Part shown: piece by piece, positions 8,718 through 18,685 of the stretch
How positions within the stretch are numbered: the stretch's first letter is position 1
Layout of the letters: every line of letters begins with the position of its first letter
Assembly (NCBI GenBank): GCA_963734295.1
Contig: CAVTGS010000009.1
Span: 254,947 to 318,946, forward strand
Direction: 5' to 3'
DNA from: JAEUMW01 sp963734295
Lineage (GTDB): Bacteria > Pseudomonadota > Gammaproteobacteria > Burkholderiales > JAEUMW01
DNA: 64,000 bases
The notes under the pieces: model-generated
Databases searched by the model: none
Seen by the model: the letters and a program-made list of their open reading frames with translations, nothing else
What the model was told of the DNA's origin: nothing
Translations under genes and position numbers: made by a program

Positions 8718-8731
8718 TGTCAAAGTCGGGT
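8718..8731. repeat. Solo copy of the IS1634 terminal repeat; gene-free stretch around it
   Basis: TGTCAAAGTCGGGT matches 14 of the 15 bases of the IS1634 right end and has the same orientation. No transposase is attached. The surrounding 8732-9085 stretch holds no gene I can support; open frames there lack ribosome-binding sites and recognisable motifs. Confidence 0.6.
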
Positions 8732-9085
8732 TGAGCGGGTACTCGTGCGCGGTTGATGGCGGTCAGGACTGCGGCCGGGGGCGCGTCGGTCGATGGACAT
8801 GTGCCTGGAACTATCGATCTTGGCGCTGGAGCGCCTGGCTGCTGTGGCGGGGTCGAGTGGTAGCAGTACCATCGATTGGGGCACCGGATGCATGCCGGAT
8901 CGAGAACGCTGATGGCATAACAGCAAGCGTTTGGCGCCCGTAGCGACCCGGCCAGCAAACGTTGCCGCACTGGCGGCAGGTGACTGGTAAAACGCGCATC
9001 CACCACTCTGCCACGCACGGTGGTGACTCACCCGGTCTGCCCGGCGTCCGCAGCATGCAATGCGTACACGAGAAGCGCCAGACAA

Positions 9086-9325
9086 CTATGTCAACAGCGC
9101 CTTGATTTCATCCACCGACAGCACCTTGCCGGTGCTCTTGACTTCGCCGTTCACCGTCAGCGCCGGCGTGGTCATGACCCCGGCGTCGATGATGGCGTTG
9201 ATGTCGGTCACCTTCTCCACTTGATAGTCCAAGCCGAGCGCCTGGGCCGCGGCGGCAGCGTGTTCGCCGAGCGCGACGCATTTCGAGCAACCTTTGCCGA
9301 GCACTTGAAACTTGATCATGGTCAT
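9086..9325 (-). CDS. Small thioredoxin-like redox protein (MTH895/TM0996 type)
   Basis: This is a 79-residue thioredoxin-fold protein with the redox motif GKGCSKC (Cys-Ser-Lys-Cys), a cis-proline TTPALTVNGEV segment and a C-terminal helix. Such mini-redoxins are common beside DUF318/ArsP permeases. ATG 9325 follows GAGGAG with 9 bases spacing. It lies 13 bases downstream of arsP and is surely co-transcribed. It may deliver electrons to a metalloid reductase or bind metal(loid) through its cysteine pair; the actual partner is unknown. Confidence 0.82.
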   Translation of the reverse strand: MTMIKFQVLGKGCSKCVALGEHAAAAAQALGLDYQVEKVTDINAIIDAGVMTTPALTVNGEVKSTGKVLSVDEIKALLT

Positions 9326-9338
9326 GGTCTTCACTCCT

Positions 9339-10721
9339 CTATGGATAAAACGTACCGAACACCACGCCGGTGAAGGTCGCCATGACCACCACCAGCGAGC
9401 AATAAACGACGGTCTTCTGCGTGCCAAGAATGCTGCGAATGACCAGCATGCTCGGCAACGAGAGCGCCGGCCCCGCCAATAGCAGCGCGAGCGCGGGCCC
9501 CTTGCCCATGCCGGAGCCGAGCAGGCCCTGCACGATCGGAACCTCGGTCAGGGTGGCGAAGTACATGAAGGCCCCCGCCAGCGCCGCCAGTAGGTTCGAC
9601 AGAAGTGAATTCCCTCCGACCGCCGCGCTCACCCATTCGGACGGAATGATGCCTTCGTGACCGGGACGCCCCAGCAGGAAGCCCGCTAGCAGTACCCCGC
9701 CCAAGAGCAGCGGGAGGATCAGCTTGGCGAAACCCCAGGTCTGGCTCAGCCACTCTTCCCCATCGTCAGGCTGGAAAGCAGCGGCCAGCGTCAAGCCGAT
9801 CACGGCCGCGCTGAATGCCAGTTCGGGATGCTGCGGAAAAACGCCGGCGAGGAGGGTGACGACCCCGACGGTCGCCGCCAGCGGCTGCCATTTCCACCGC
9901 CAGCGCCAGACCAGCAGCCCGGCCAGACCGATGCCCGCCACCGCGGTGAGCGGCCATTTCCAGGCAAAGATCGCGTGCCACACCGCGCTGTCCTCGGCGC
10001 TGGCCGGCGCCCAGTTGGCGAATACCAGCACCGCAACCTGCAAGGCGAAGAACGCAGCGGTGTCGCCCAGCGGGCGACCGCCCTCAGCAGTACCCACCAC
10101 GAAACCCTTCTGGCTCGCCGCCCGCGCGCGCTCGTCGCGGCGATAGATCATCTGCATGAGCAGCCCGATCACCAGAGCGAAGCCTACCGCTCCAACGGCC
10201 CGCGCCACGCCGAGCTCCATCCCCAGAATCTTGGCGGTCAGCACGATGGCGAGCACGTTGATCGCCGGGCCGGAGTACAAGAATGCGACCGCCGGTCCCA
10301 GCCCCGCGCCGCGCCGGTAGATGCCGCCGAAGAGCGGCAGCACGGTGCAGGAACAGACCGCCAGGATCGAACCCGACACCGAGGCCACGCCGTAGGCGGC
10401 CGTTTTATTCGCTTCGGGGCCGAGGTATTTCATCACCGCGTCCTGGCTGATGAATACTGCAATCGCTCCGGCAATGAAGAAGGCCGGCACCAGACAGAGC
10501 ATCACGTGCTCGCGGGCGTACCAGTTCAGCAACGCCAGCCCTTCCAGGATGGCGTTGTCGAAGCGCGCCGTCCCCGTCGGCATGAAAAAGACCAGCAGGA
10601 ATACGGCGACGATGCCGGCCAGCCATTTGAACTCGGTCGGATTGCTTTGCAAGGCCTGCTTGCCTCGATCCAGCCAGCCGCCGAAGGTCGTCGGTGTTTC
10701 GCTTGTTACAGTGGTTTGCAT
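9339..10721 (-). CDS. arsP: ArsP-family (DUF318) permease
   Basis: This large inner-membrane protein (460 residues, about ten hydrophobic segments) belongs to the DUF318 permease family. It has the signature region VSGSILAVCSCTVLPLFGGIYRRGAGLGPAVAFLYSGPAIN, including the vicinal cysteines (CSC) used for trivalent organoarsenicals in characterised ArsP. The repeat-like half LTEVPIVQGLLGSGMGKGPALALLLAGPALSLP is also present. The start at 10721 is favoured because CAGGAG lies 7 bases upstream; the GTG five codons earlier overlaps that site. It lies between a small exported protein and the mini-redoxin. Efflux of methylated or aromatic arsenicals is likely, but some DUF318 members move other metals. 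Confidence 0.8.
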   Translation of the reverse strand: MQTTVTSETPTTFGGWLDRGKQALQSNPTEFKWLAGIVAVFLLVFFMPTGTARFDNAILEGLALLNWYAREHVMLCLVPAFFIAGAIAVFISQDAVMKYLGPEANKTAAYGVASVSGSILAVCSCTVLPLFGGIYRRGAGLGPAVAFLYSGPAINVLAIVLTAKILGMELGVARAVGAVGFALVIGLLMQMIYRRDERARAASQKGFVVGTAEGGRPLGDTAAFFALQVAVLVFANWAPASAEDSAVWHAIFAWKWPLTAVAGIGLAGLLVWRWRWKWQPLAATVGVVTLLAGVFPQHPELAFSAAVIGLTLAAAFQPDDGEEWLSQTWGFAKLILPLLLGGVLLAGFLLGRPGHEGIIPSEWVSAAVGGNSLLSNLLAALAGAFMYFATLTEVPIVQGLLGSGMGKGPALALLLAGPALSLPSMLVIRSILGTQKTVVYCSLVVVMATFTGVVFGTFYP

Positions 10722-10790
10722 CTTCAGCTCCTGCACGCCCTCTCAGGCTCGACTGTCACGCCAGCGGCGGGCGCCGCACTCCCAACTGCA

Positions 10791-11105
10791 TCACTGCAGA
10801 AAACCGCGGGCCTTCATGTTGTCGCAGCCATACCCACCTGGTTTTCCCATGGGCAGGGTGACACCTTTCTCCTTGGCGCGGGCTTCCATCTGCGTATGGT
10901 GCTCTTGCTGGTAGGCCTTGCATTCATCGTAGGTCTTGAAGCTGCGCATCTTGTTCTGGTGCTCGATGCGTTCTTCTGGCGTCATCAGGGTCCAGCCCCA
11001 GGTGTTGCCCTTGTTCGCCGCCCACGGGCCTTGGGCTTGGGCAACGCCAACAGCCAGCGTGCCACCAAGGATGGCTGCGGTCAGAGTGGATAGTTTCCTT
11101 TTCAT
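10791..11105 (-). CDS. Small exported protein of an ECF-arsP operon
   Basis: This is a 104-residue protein with a clear Sec signal (MKRKLSTLTAAILGGTLAVGVAQA, cleavage before QG), so it is probably periplasmic. The mature part is charged and helical (LMTPEERIEHQNKMRSFKTYDECKAYQQEHHTQMEARAKEKG). It has one cysteine in each half (DECKAY and YGCDNMKARG) plus several His and Met residues that could bind metal. ATG 11105 follows AAAGGAG. It sits between the ECF sigma gene and arsP in the same direction. I do not recognise a characterised family; a periplasmic metal(loid)-binding or sensing role is inference. Confidence 0.7.
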   Translation of the reverse strand: MKRKLSTLTAAILGGTLAVGVAQAQGPWAANKGNTWGWTLMTPEERIEHQNKMRSFKTYDECKAYQQEHHTQMEARAKEKGVTLPMGKPGGYGCDNMKARGFLQ

Positions 11106-11290
11106 GGTGATTTCTCCTTTCGTCCTAGTAACGTAACGGCAACGCAAACGCGAGGGACGATGCCGTGGTTTCGGCTGATGCGTACGGCCCGTCCTATCGG
11201 CCGTATTGCGGTAGGGCGCGAGAAAGCTCTCGCCCTAAACAAAGGAGACGAATGAAGCCGGAAAAGGATGCACCGCCAGGAGCCTTCCGC

Positions 11291-11824
11291 TCAGAGCGGC
11301 GGCCGCGGCGCAAAACAGCACACGTGACCGCCCTCGTCGAAGCGGACCTTGCAGGCTTCGACCATGCGTGCCCGCAGGCGCACACGCGCGCGCTGGACGC
11401 GGGACTTGGCGGCAGGCAGGGTCAAGCCCAGCCGGTCGGCGTAGGTCTGCTGTGTCAGCCCTTCGATATCGCACAGCGTGATGGCTTCCCGGTCCTCGGC
11501 GCTCAGTTCGGACAGTACCCTGGGAAGGCACTGACCGAGCTGATCCACCGGCGCCCAAGCCAGGTCGTCCTCCGCCTGCAAGTCGTCTGGAAGTGGCACT
11601 TGGGTTTTGGTCACTCGCAGATGGTCGACGAGCAGATTCCGGGCGACGTGAAACAGCCACGCTCGGCAATTCTGCAGCGCACAGAACGCCTCACCCTGAC
11701 CGACTGCTCTCAGAAAAACGTCCTGCAGCAGGTCGTCGGCTTCATCCTGGTTGCCAGTGCGATGGCGCAGGAAACGCGCAAGCTCGGCTTCATGCTGCTG
11801 CCAAGCCTCGAGAATGCAGTTCAT
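11291..11824 (-). CDS. ECF RNA polymerase sigma factor with cysteine-rich C-terminal tail
   Basis: This 177-residue sigma-70 family factor has region 2 (DEADDLLQDVFLRAVGQ, NCRAWLFHVARNLLVDHLR) and region 4 (LSAEDREAITLCDIEGLTQQTYADRLGLTLPAAKSRVQRARVRLR). After region 4 a short tail carries Cys-X10-Cys-Cys (ACKVRFDEGGHVCCFAPR), a motif seen in SigZ-like ECF factors. No anti-sigma gene is adjacent. It likely drives the downstream exported protein, arsP and redoxin genes. The cysteine tail could sense metal(loid)s or redox state directly, but that is inference. Confidence 0.85.
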   Translation of the reverse strand: MNCILEAWQQHEAELARFLRHRTGNQDEADDLLQDVFLRAVGQGEAFCALQNCRAWLFHVARNLLVDHLRVTKTQVPLPDDLQAEDDLAWAPVDQLGQCLPRVLSELSAEDREAITLCDIEGLTQQTYADRLGLTLPAAKSRVQRARVRLRARMVEACKVRFDEGGHVCCFAPRPPL

Positions 11825-11859
11825 GTCGCGCTCCGTCGTCTAGGACGCACAACGCCCCT

Positions 11860-12131
<272 letters not shown>

Positions 12132-12347
12132 ACGCACGGCGACTCTGATTCGAGGTGGCCCGGATTTCGTAGAGCCCTTCTGTCCCGAGAAATCGAGGCT
12201 TCCATTTCTATAGAAGTGATCTATAGTGCCGTGTAGGGGGACTGCAAGGCGGCTCGACGCACTGCAGCGAAGAAGAATGACGCGGCGCGGTGGAGCGCGG
12301 CCATGCCAAGGGCAAGACGTTTCGAAAACGGATTGGAGGATGAACTC
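12132..12347 (+). promoter_or_regulatory. Upstream region of aioBA with weak promoter candidates
   Basis: Two features stand out. A sequence resembling a sigma-54 site, GTGGCCCGGATTTCGTA at 12155-12171, has the -24 GG but GT in place of GC at -12. An AT-rich stretch with two CTATAG hexamers 8 bases apart lies at about 12208-12227. Arsenite oxidase operons in several proteobacteria use sigma-54 with AioSR, but no aioX, aioS or aioR is in the window. Neither candidate is strong. Confidence 0.25.
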
Positions 12348-12872
12348 ATGAGCGGACACATCACTCGCAGGCAGTTCTTCAAGGTGGGCGGCGGTCTCGC
12401 CGCCGGGGCAGGGCTCGCGGCGAGCCCTGTTTCATCGGCGCGGGCGGCACCGGCGACCGCAGACGCCGGCAGCACCGTCTTGCCGTATCCGCGTACGACC
12501 GTCGGCGCAGCGGCGAAGATGCAGGACAACACGCCCGTGAACTTCGCGTTCCCGGATGCGTCGTCACCCTGCGTCGCGATCAAGATGGGCCGGCCGGTTG
12601 CCGGCGGCGTCGGACCCAACCGGGACATCGTCGCCTACAGCACCCTGTGCACGCACATGGGCTGTCCGGTCAGCTACGACGCCAAGTCGCGCTGCTTCAA
12701 GTGCCCGTGCCACTTCAGCACCTTCGACGCCGAGAACGGCGGCCAGATGGTCTGCGGGCAGGCCACCGAGAACCTGCCGCGGATCGTGCTCGACTACGAC
12801 GCGAAGAGCGGCACCGTGACCGCGGTGGCGGTCGAGGGGCTGATCTACGGCCGCCAGTCGAACCTGCTGTGA
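12348..12872 (+). CDS. aioB: Arsenite oxidase small (Rieske) subunit AioB
   Basis: AioB carries the Rieske [2Fe-2S] cluster that takes electrons from the molybdenum subunit. The 174-residue protein has a Tat signal (TRRQFFKVGGG followed by an Ala-rich region) that exports the folded heterodimer. The cluster motif is CTHMGC and CPCHFS (ligands Cys-X-His and Cys-X2-His, plus the disulfide cysteines). The ATG at 12348 follows GGAGGA by 7 bases; the in-frame start at 12303 is less likely. aioA begins 14 bases after the stop. The gene is intact, unlike its partner. Confidence 0.93.
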   Translation: MSGHITRRQFFKVGGGLAAGAGLAASPVSSARAAPATADAGSTVLPYPRTTVGAAAKMQDNTPVNFAFPDASSPCVAIKMGRPVAGGVGPNRDIVAYSTLCTHMGCPVSYDAKSRCFKCPCHFSTFDAENGGQMVCGQATENLPRIVLDYDAKSGTVTAVAVEGLIYGRQSNLL

Positions 12873-12886
12873 CGGAGGAGGACATC

Positions 12887-15375
12887 ATGGCGCAATTCAA
12901 GGACCGCGTGCCGCTGCCGCCCGTCGACGCGCAGAAGCACCAACCTCACCTGCCATTTCTGCATCGTCGGCTGCGGCTACCACGTCTACAAGTGGCCGCA
13001 GGACCAGGAGGGCGGCCGCGCGCCGAACCAGAACGCGCTCGGGCTGGACTTCCGCGACGCAGTTGCCGCCGCTCGCGCAGATCATGACGCCGGCGATGCA
13101 CAACGTGATCGAGGACCGCGACGGCAACCGCTACAACATCATGGTGCTGCCGGACAAGGCCTGCTCGGTGAACCAGGGTCTGTCCTCCGTGCGCGGCGGA
13201 CAGATGGCCACTTACATGTACTACGCCGCAGGGGCAGGGCAAGGCGCGGCTGAAGCATCCGCGCCTTTTCACCGGCGACCAGTGGGTCGACACGACCTGG
13301 GACGAGGCGCTGCAGATCTACGCCGGCCTCACGAAGAAGATCCTCGATCAAGGATGGTCCGAGCGGCCTCGTGTTCAACTGCTTCGACCACGGGGGTGCA
13401 GGCGGCGGCTTCGAGAACACCTGGGGCACCGGCAAGCTGATGTTCACGGCGCTGCAGACGCCGATGGTGCGCATCCACAATCGGCCGGCCTACAACTCCG
13501 AGTGCCACGCCACGCGCGACATGGGCGTGGGCGAGCTGAACAATTCGTACGAGGACGCCGAAGCTCGCCGACTGCATCGTCGGCATCGGCGCGAACCAGT
13601 ACGAAACCCAGACCAACTACTTCCTCGCCCACTGGATTCCGAACCTGCAGGGCGGCACGATGGACAAGCGGAAGAAGTGGTTCCCGGGCGAGGCGACGCC
13701 GCCCGTGCGCTTCATCTTCGTCGATCCGCGACGCACCAACACGATCGCGATCGTCGGAGCAGGTCGCGAAGGACCGCGTGCTGCACCTCGACATCGAGCC
13801 GGGCACCGACATCGCGCTCTTCAATGGGCTCTTCACCTACGTCGTGGAGCAGGGCTGGATCGACAAGGACTTCATCGCGCAGCGCACGACCGGCTTCGAC
13901 GCCGCGGTGACGGCGAATCGCACGTCGCTCGACGAGGCGAGCCGCATCACGGGCATCCCGGTCGCCAAGCTCAAGCAGGCGGCGGAGTGGGCCTACAAGC
14001 CGAAGTCCGACGGCAAGCTGCCCCGCACGATGCACGCGTACGAAAAGGGCATCATCTGGGGCAACGACAACTACCTCATCCAGTCGGCGCTCGTCGATCT
14101 CGTGCTCGCCACGCGCAACGTCGGCCGGCGCGGCACCGGCTGCGTGCGCATGGGCGGACACCAGGAGGGCTACACGCGTCCACCCTACCCCGGCAACAGC
14201 AAGATCTTCATCGACGAGGAGCTGATGAAGGGCAAGGGCAAGATGCTGACCGCGTGGGGCTGCAACAACTTCCAGACGACGCTCAACGCCCAGGCTTATC
14301 GGGCCGAGATCCACCGTCGCGCCAACATCGTCAAGGACGCGATGAACAAGGCGCGCGGCGCGACGCCGGCGCAGATGGTGGACGTGATCGTACGACGCCT
14401 GCTACAAGGGCGGGCTCTTCGTGACGACGATCGATCTCTATCCGGTGATGTTCTCGGAGGCGTCGCACCTGCTGCTGCCGGCGGCGCATCCGGGCGAGAT
14501 GAATCTCACGTCGATGAACGGCGAGCGACGCCTGCGGCTCTCGGAAAGGTTCATGGATCCGCCGGGCAGTGCGAAGCCCGATTGCCTGATCGCCGCCGCA
14601 GATCGCCAACACGCTGAAGGCGATGTACGAGAAGGACGGCAACGCGAAGATGGCGCAGCGCTTCGACGGTTTCGACTGGAAGACGGAGGAGGACGCCTTC
14701 AACGACGGCTTCCGCCGCGCGGGGCAGCCGGCGCGCCGCCGATCGACAGCCAGGGCGGCGGCACGGGCAACCTCGCCACCTACGAGCGTCTGCGGACGAT
14801 GGGCAACAACGGCGTGCAATTGCCGATCAAGGAGTACAAGGACGGCAAGCTGATCGGCACCGAGATGCTCTACATGGATGGCAAGTTCGACACGGCCGAC
14901 GGCAAGGCGAAGTTTCTGCCGTCACCCTGGCCCGGCCTGCCGAAGCCGGTCGCCGACCAGAAGGCGAAGTACCGATTCTGGATCAACAACGGCCGCATCA
15001 ACGAAGTGTGGCAAACGGGCTACCACGATCGCTACAACTCGTACGTGCGCGGGCGCTATCCGATGTCGATCATCGAGCTGAATCCGCAGGACGCGGCCGG
15101 GCTGGGGGTGAAGGCGGGCGACGTGGTCGAGGTCTACAACGACTATGGCTCCACGTTCGCGCTGGCGTATCCGGAACCGGACATCAAGAGCGGCCACACC
15201 TTCATGCAGTTCGGGTACGGCAACGGCGTCCAGGGCGACGTCACGACGAACTGGGTGGACCGCAACATCATTCCGTACTACAAGGGGACCTGGGCCAACG
15301 TGCGGCGCGTCGGGAGCGGCGCAGGACTTCGTGCGCACGATCAGCTTCAAGAGCCGGCGTTACGATCGGGTGTGA
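12887..15375 (+). CDS. aioA: Arsenite oxidase large (molybdopterin) subunit AioA, interrupted by about ten frameshifts
   Basis: AioA oxidises arsenite to arsenate at a Mo-bis-pterin centre in the periplasm. The [3Fe-4S] motif CHFCIVGC lies near residue 23. Family blocks follow in order: FDHGGAGGGFENTWGTGKLMF, NRPAYNSECHATRDMG, RRGTGCVRMGGHQEGY, MLTAWGCNNFQTTLNA, and a C-terminal VTTNWVDRNIIPYYKGTWANVRRV. The total of about 825 codons is normal. The frame changes near 12944, 13053, 13238, 13352, 13563, 13757, 14390, 14597, 14730 and 15317. All but the one at 14730 shift in the same direction (one extra base). No stop, large deletion or lost ligand accompanies them, so sequence error is likelier than decay. 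It is co-transcribed with aioB and lacks its own Tat signal, as expected. Confidence 0.88.
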
Positions 15376-15401
15376 CCTACGGACGCCGGGCCGCGTGATG
15401 C

Positions 15402-15430
15402 GAAGCGCCCTGCGAGGCGCTTCGCTCTTT
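15402..15430 (+). terminator. Rho-independent terminator after aioBA
   Basis: A perfect 8-bp stem (GAAGCGCC at 15402-15409 with GGCGCTTC at 15416-15423, loop of 6) is followed by GCTCTTT. It lies between the convergent aioA and arsR stops and may serve both. Confidence 0.7.
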
Positions 15431-15442
15431 GCGTCGCCGGCA

Positions 15443-15796
15443 CTATCTCTTGGCCTTACGCTTCGGCGACCGGATCGGGACCGATACGGCAGCCGGCACG
15501 CAGAGCTCCGGATGGCCGCCGCAGCAGTCGTGCGTCAGGAAGTCGAGCAGGTCCGCCATCTGGTCGAAGCGCGGCGCGTACAGAATGAAGCGGCCCTCCG
15601 GCTGGGACGACACAAGACCGGCGTTGGCGAGTTCCTTCAGGTGAAAGGACAGAGTCGCTGGCGGAATCCCCGTGCGCTCCCCGATCACGCCGGGGGTCAA
15701 GCCTTCTGGTCCGGCCTCTACCAGCATGCGGAAGACGGTGAGCCGTGATTCCTGAGCGAGCGCGGCGAGGGCTTTGACGGCATCTTTGAGTTCCAT
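15443..15796 (-). CDS. arsR: ArsR-family metalloregulator
   Basis: This 117-residue winged-helix repressor has ALAQESRLTVFRMLVEAG and the recognition region GIPPATLSFHLKELANAGLV. A cysteine cluster, HDCCGGHPELC, near the C-terminus matches the arsenite-binding pattern of the ArsR type with C-terminal vicinal cysteines. The ATG at 15796 was chosen because the extra 19 codons upstream have no similarity to the family. It is convergent with aioA and divergent from the suf operon. It is a plausible repressor of the arsI-arsC-acr3 unit, though separated from it by 7 kb. Confidence 0.88.
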   Translation of the reverse strand: MELKDAVKALAALAQESRLTVFRMLVEAGPEGLTPGVIGERTGIPPATLSFHLKELANAGLVSSQPEGRFILYAPRFDQMADLLDFLTHDCCGGHPELCVPAAVSVPIRSPKRKAKR

Positions 15797-15879
15797 CCTG
15801 GCAACGCTATCAAGATGCGCATTCCTGCGCAATCCCGTGCCCGCGCTGGGCAAAAGCGCGGAGCCTTGCTTCCCGACCC

Positions 15880-15903
15880 ATAGAGGACTAAACTCGTCCC
15901 TAT
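15880..15903 (+). promoter_or_regulatory. IscR/SufR-like operator upstream of the suf operon
   Basis: The sequence ATAGAGGACTAAACTCGTCC followed by CTAT resembles the E. coli IscR type-1 box (ATA..GACT.....AGTC...TAT), with spacing one base short on the right. It lies 28 bases before the regulator start and near the expected promoter. This suggests that the Rrf2 regulator represses its own operon when it carries a cluster. Confidence 0.5.
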
Positions 15904-15930
15904 TAAAACGGCTCTCAGTTCATCGCATTC

Positions 15931-16398
15931 ATGCTAAGGCTTAGCAAGCTGACCGATTACGGCACCGTGATCATGACGTTCATGGCGCGCACGGAAGGTC
16001 ATGTGCACAGCGCGAACGAAATCGCGGAACAGGTCGGAATCGCCGCGCCCACGGTGAGCAAGGTGCTCAAGATGCTCGCTCGCTACGAGCTGGTGGTCTC
16101 GACGCGTGGCGCGAAAGGGGGTTACGTGCTTGCCCGGCCGGCCACGCAGATCACGATGGCGGAGATCATCAGCGCCATGGAGGGCGGGCCGCTCGGGCTC
16201 ACCGAATGCAGCACGACGCCGGGGGCGTGCATCCAGGAACGCAGTTGCTCCATCCGCACCAACTGGCAGCGGATTAACCAGGTGATCGTCCGCGCTCTCG
16301 AAGAAGTGTCGCTCGCCGAGATGACCCGACCAGTGGCCCAGCCGATACGCATCCGCGACCGTGAGTCCAGCGCCCGCCGCGGCCGCGCGCTCGCGTGA
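15931..16398 (+). CDS. SUF system Rrf2-family Fe-S regulator
   Basis: This 155-residue winged-helix protein is of the Rrf2 family, in the subgroup that heads suf operons. The DNA-binding part reads LRLSKLTDYGTVIM...ANEIAEQVGIAAPTVSKVLKMLARYELV. Three cysteines in CSTTPGACIQERSC are spaced for an Fe-S cluster, as in IscR. It is the first gene of sufBCDSUT and is preceded by an IscR-like box. It probably adjusts the operon to Fe-S demand, which may be raised by the neighbouring arsenite oxidase. Confidence 0.88.
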   Translation: MLRLSKLTDYGTVIMTFMARTEGHVHSANEIAEQVGIAAPTVSKVLKMLARYELVVSTRGAKGGYVLARPATQITMAEIISAMEGGPLGLTECSTTPGACIQERSCSIRTNWQRINQVIVRALEEVSLAEMTRPVAQPIRIRDRESSARRGRALA

Positions 16399-16431
16399 CA
16401 CTGCGGCCGACCCGCAAGGACCATTCAGACC

Positions 16432-17877
<1,446 letters not shown>

Positions 17878-17908
17878 AGTGCAGTCGAAATCACAACCAA
17901 GGATCATC

Positions 17909-18685
17909 ATGCTCCAGATCACGAACCTCCACGCTAGCGTCGCCGGCAAGCCGATCCTCAAGGGCATCACGCTCGCGGTGAACGCCGGCGAGGTGCATGC
18001 CATCATGGGGCCGAACGGCTCGGGCAAGAGCACGCTCGCCAGTGTTATCGCCGGTCGCGAGGGCTATGAGGTAACCGAGGGTAAAGTGATCTACCAAGGC
18101 CGCGATCTGCTCGCCCTGTCCCCCGAGGAGCGCGCCCGCGACGGCGTTTTTCTCGCGTTCCAGTACCCGGTGGAAATCCCGGGGGTCTCCAACGTCTATC
18201 TCCTCAAGGCGGCGCTCAATGCCCGCCGCAAGCATCGGGACCTGCCCGAAGTGGACGCGATGGATTTCCTCGCGCTGGTGCGCGGCAAGATGAGGCTCAT
18301 GGAGATGAAGGAGGAGATGCTCTACCGCTCCGTCAACGAGGGCTTCTCCGGCGGCGAAAAGAAGCGCAACGAGATCCTGCAGATGGCCATTCTCGAGCCG
18401 ACGCTGGCGATCCTCGACGAAACCGACTCGGGCCTCGACATCGATGCCCTCAAGGTCGTCTCCAGCGGGGTCAACAGCCTGCGCGGGCCGGCGCGGGCGA
18501 TGATCGTGGTGACGCATTACCAAAGATTGCTGGACTACATCGTGCCCGACTTCGTGCACGTGCTCTCCCAGGGGCGCATCGTGAAGTCCGGCGGACGCGA
18601 CCTTGCCCATGAGCTGGAGAGCCGGGGTTACGGCTGGATCGAAGGCGAAGCGAAGGCCACCGCGTCGGCGCGCGCGGGAGCATGA
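17909..18685 (+). CDS. sufC: Fe-S assembly ATPase SufC
   Basis: SufC is the ABC-type ATPase that drives the SufBC2D scaffold. The 258-residue protein has Walker A GPNGSGKST, signature FSGGEKKRNE and Walker B LAILDETDSGLD. The ATG at 17909 follows AAGGA by about 7 bases; an upstream in-frame start at 17870 would overlap sufB and adds unrelated residues. The stop overlaps the sufD start (ATGA). Confidence 0.96.
   Translation: MLQITNLHASVAGKPILKGITLAVNAGEVHAIMGPNGSGKSTLASVIAGREGYEVTEGKVIYQGRDLLALSPEERARDGVFLAFQYPVEIPGVSNVYLLKAALNARRKHRDLPEVDAMDFLALVRGKMRLMEMKEEMLYRSVNEGFSGGEKKRNEILQMAILEPTLAILDETDSGLDIDALKVVSSGVNSLRGPARAMIVVTHYQRLLDYIVPDFVHVLSQGRIVKSGGRDLAHELESRGYGWIEGEAKATASARAGA

Noticed and set aside
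8674..9085. Overlapping short frames on both strands between arsI and the mini-redoxin
   Set aside because: No ribosome-binding site, no family pattern and atypical composition. Left as intergenic with an IS-end relic.
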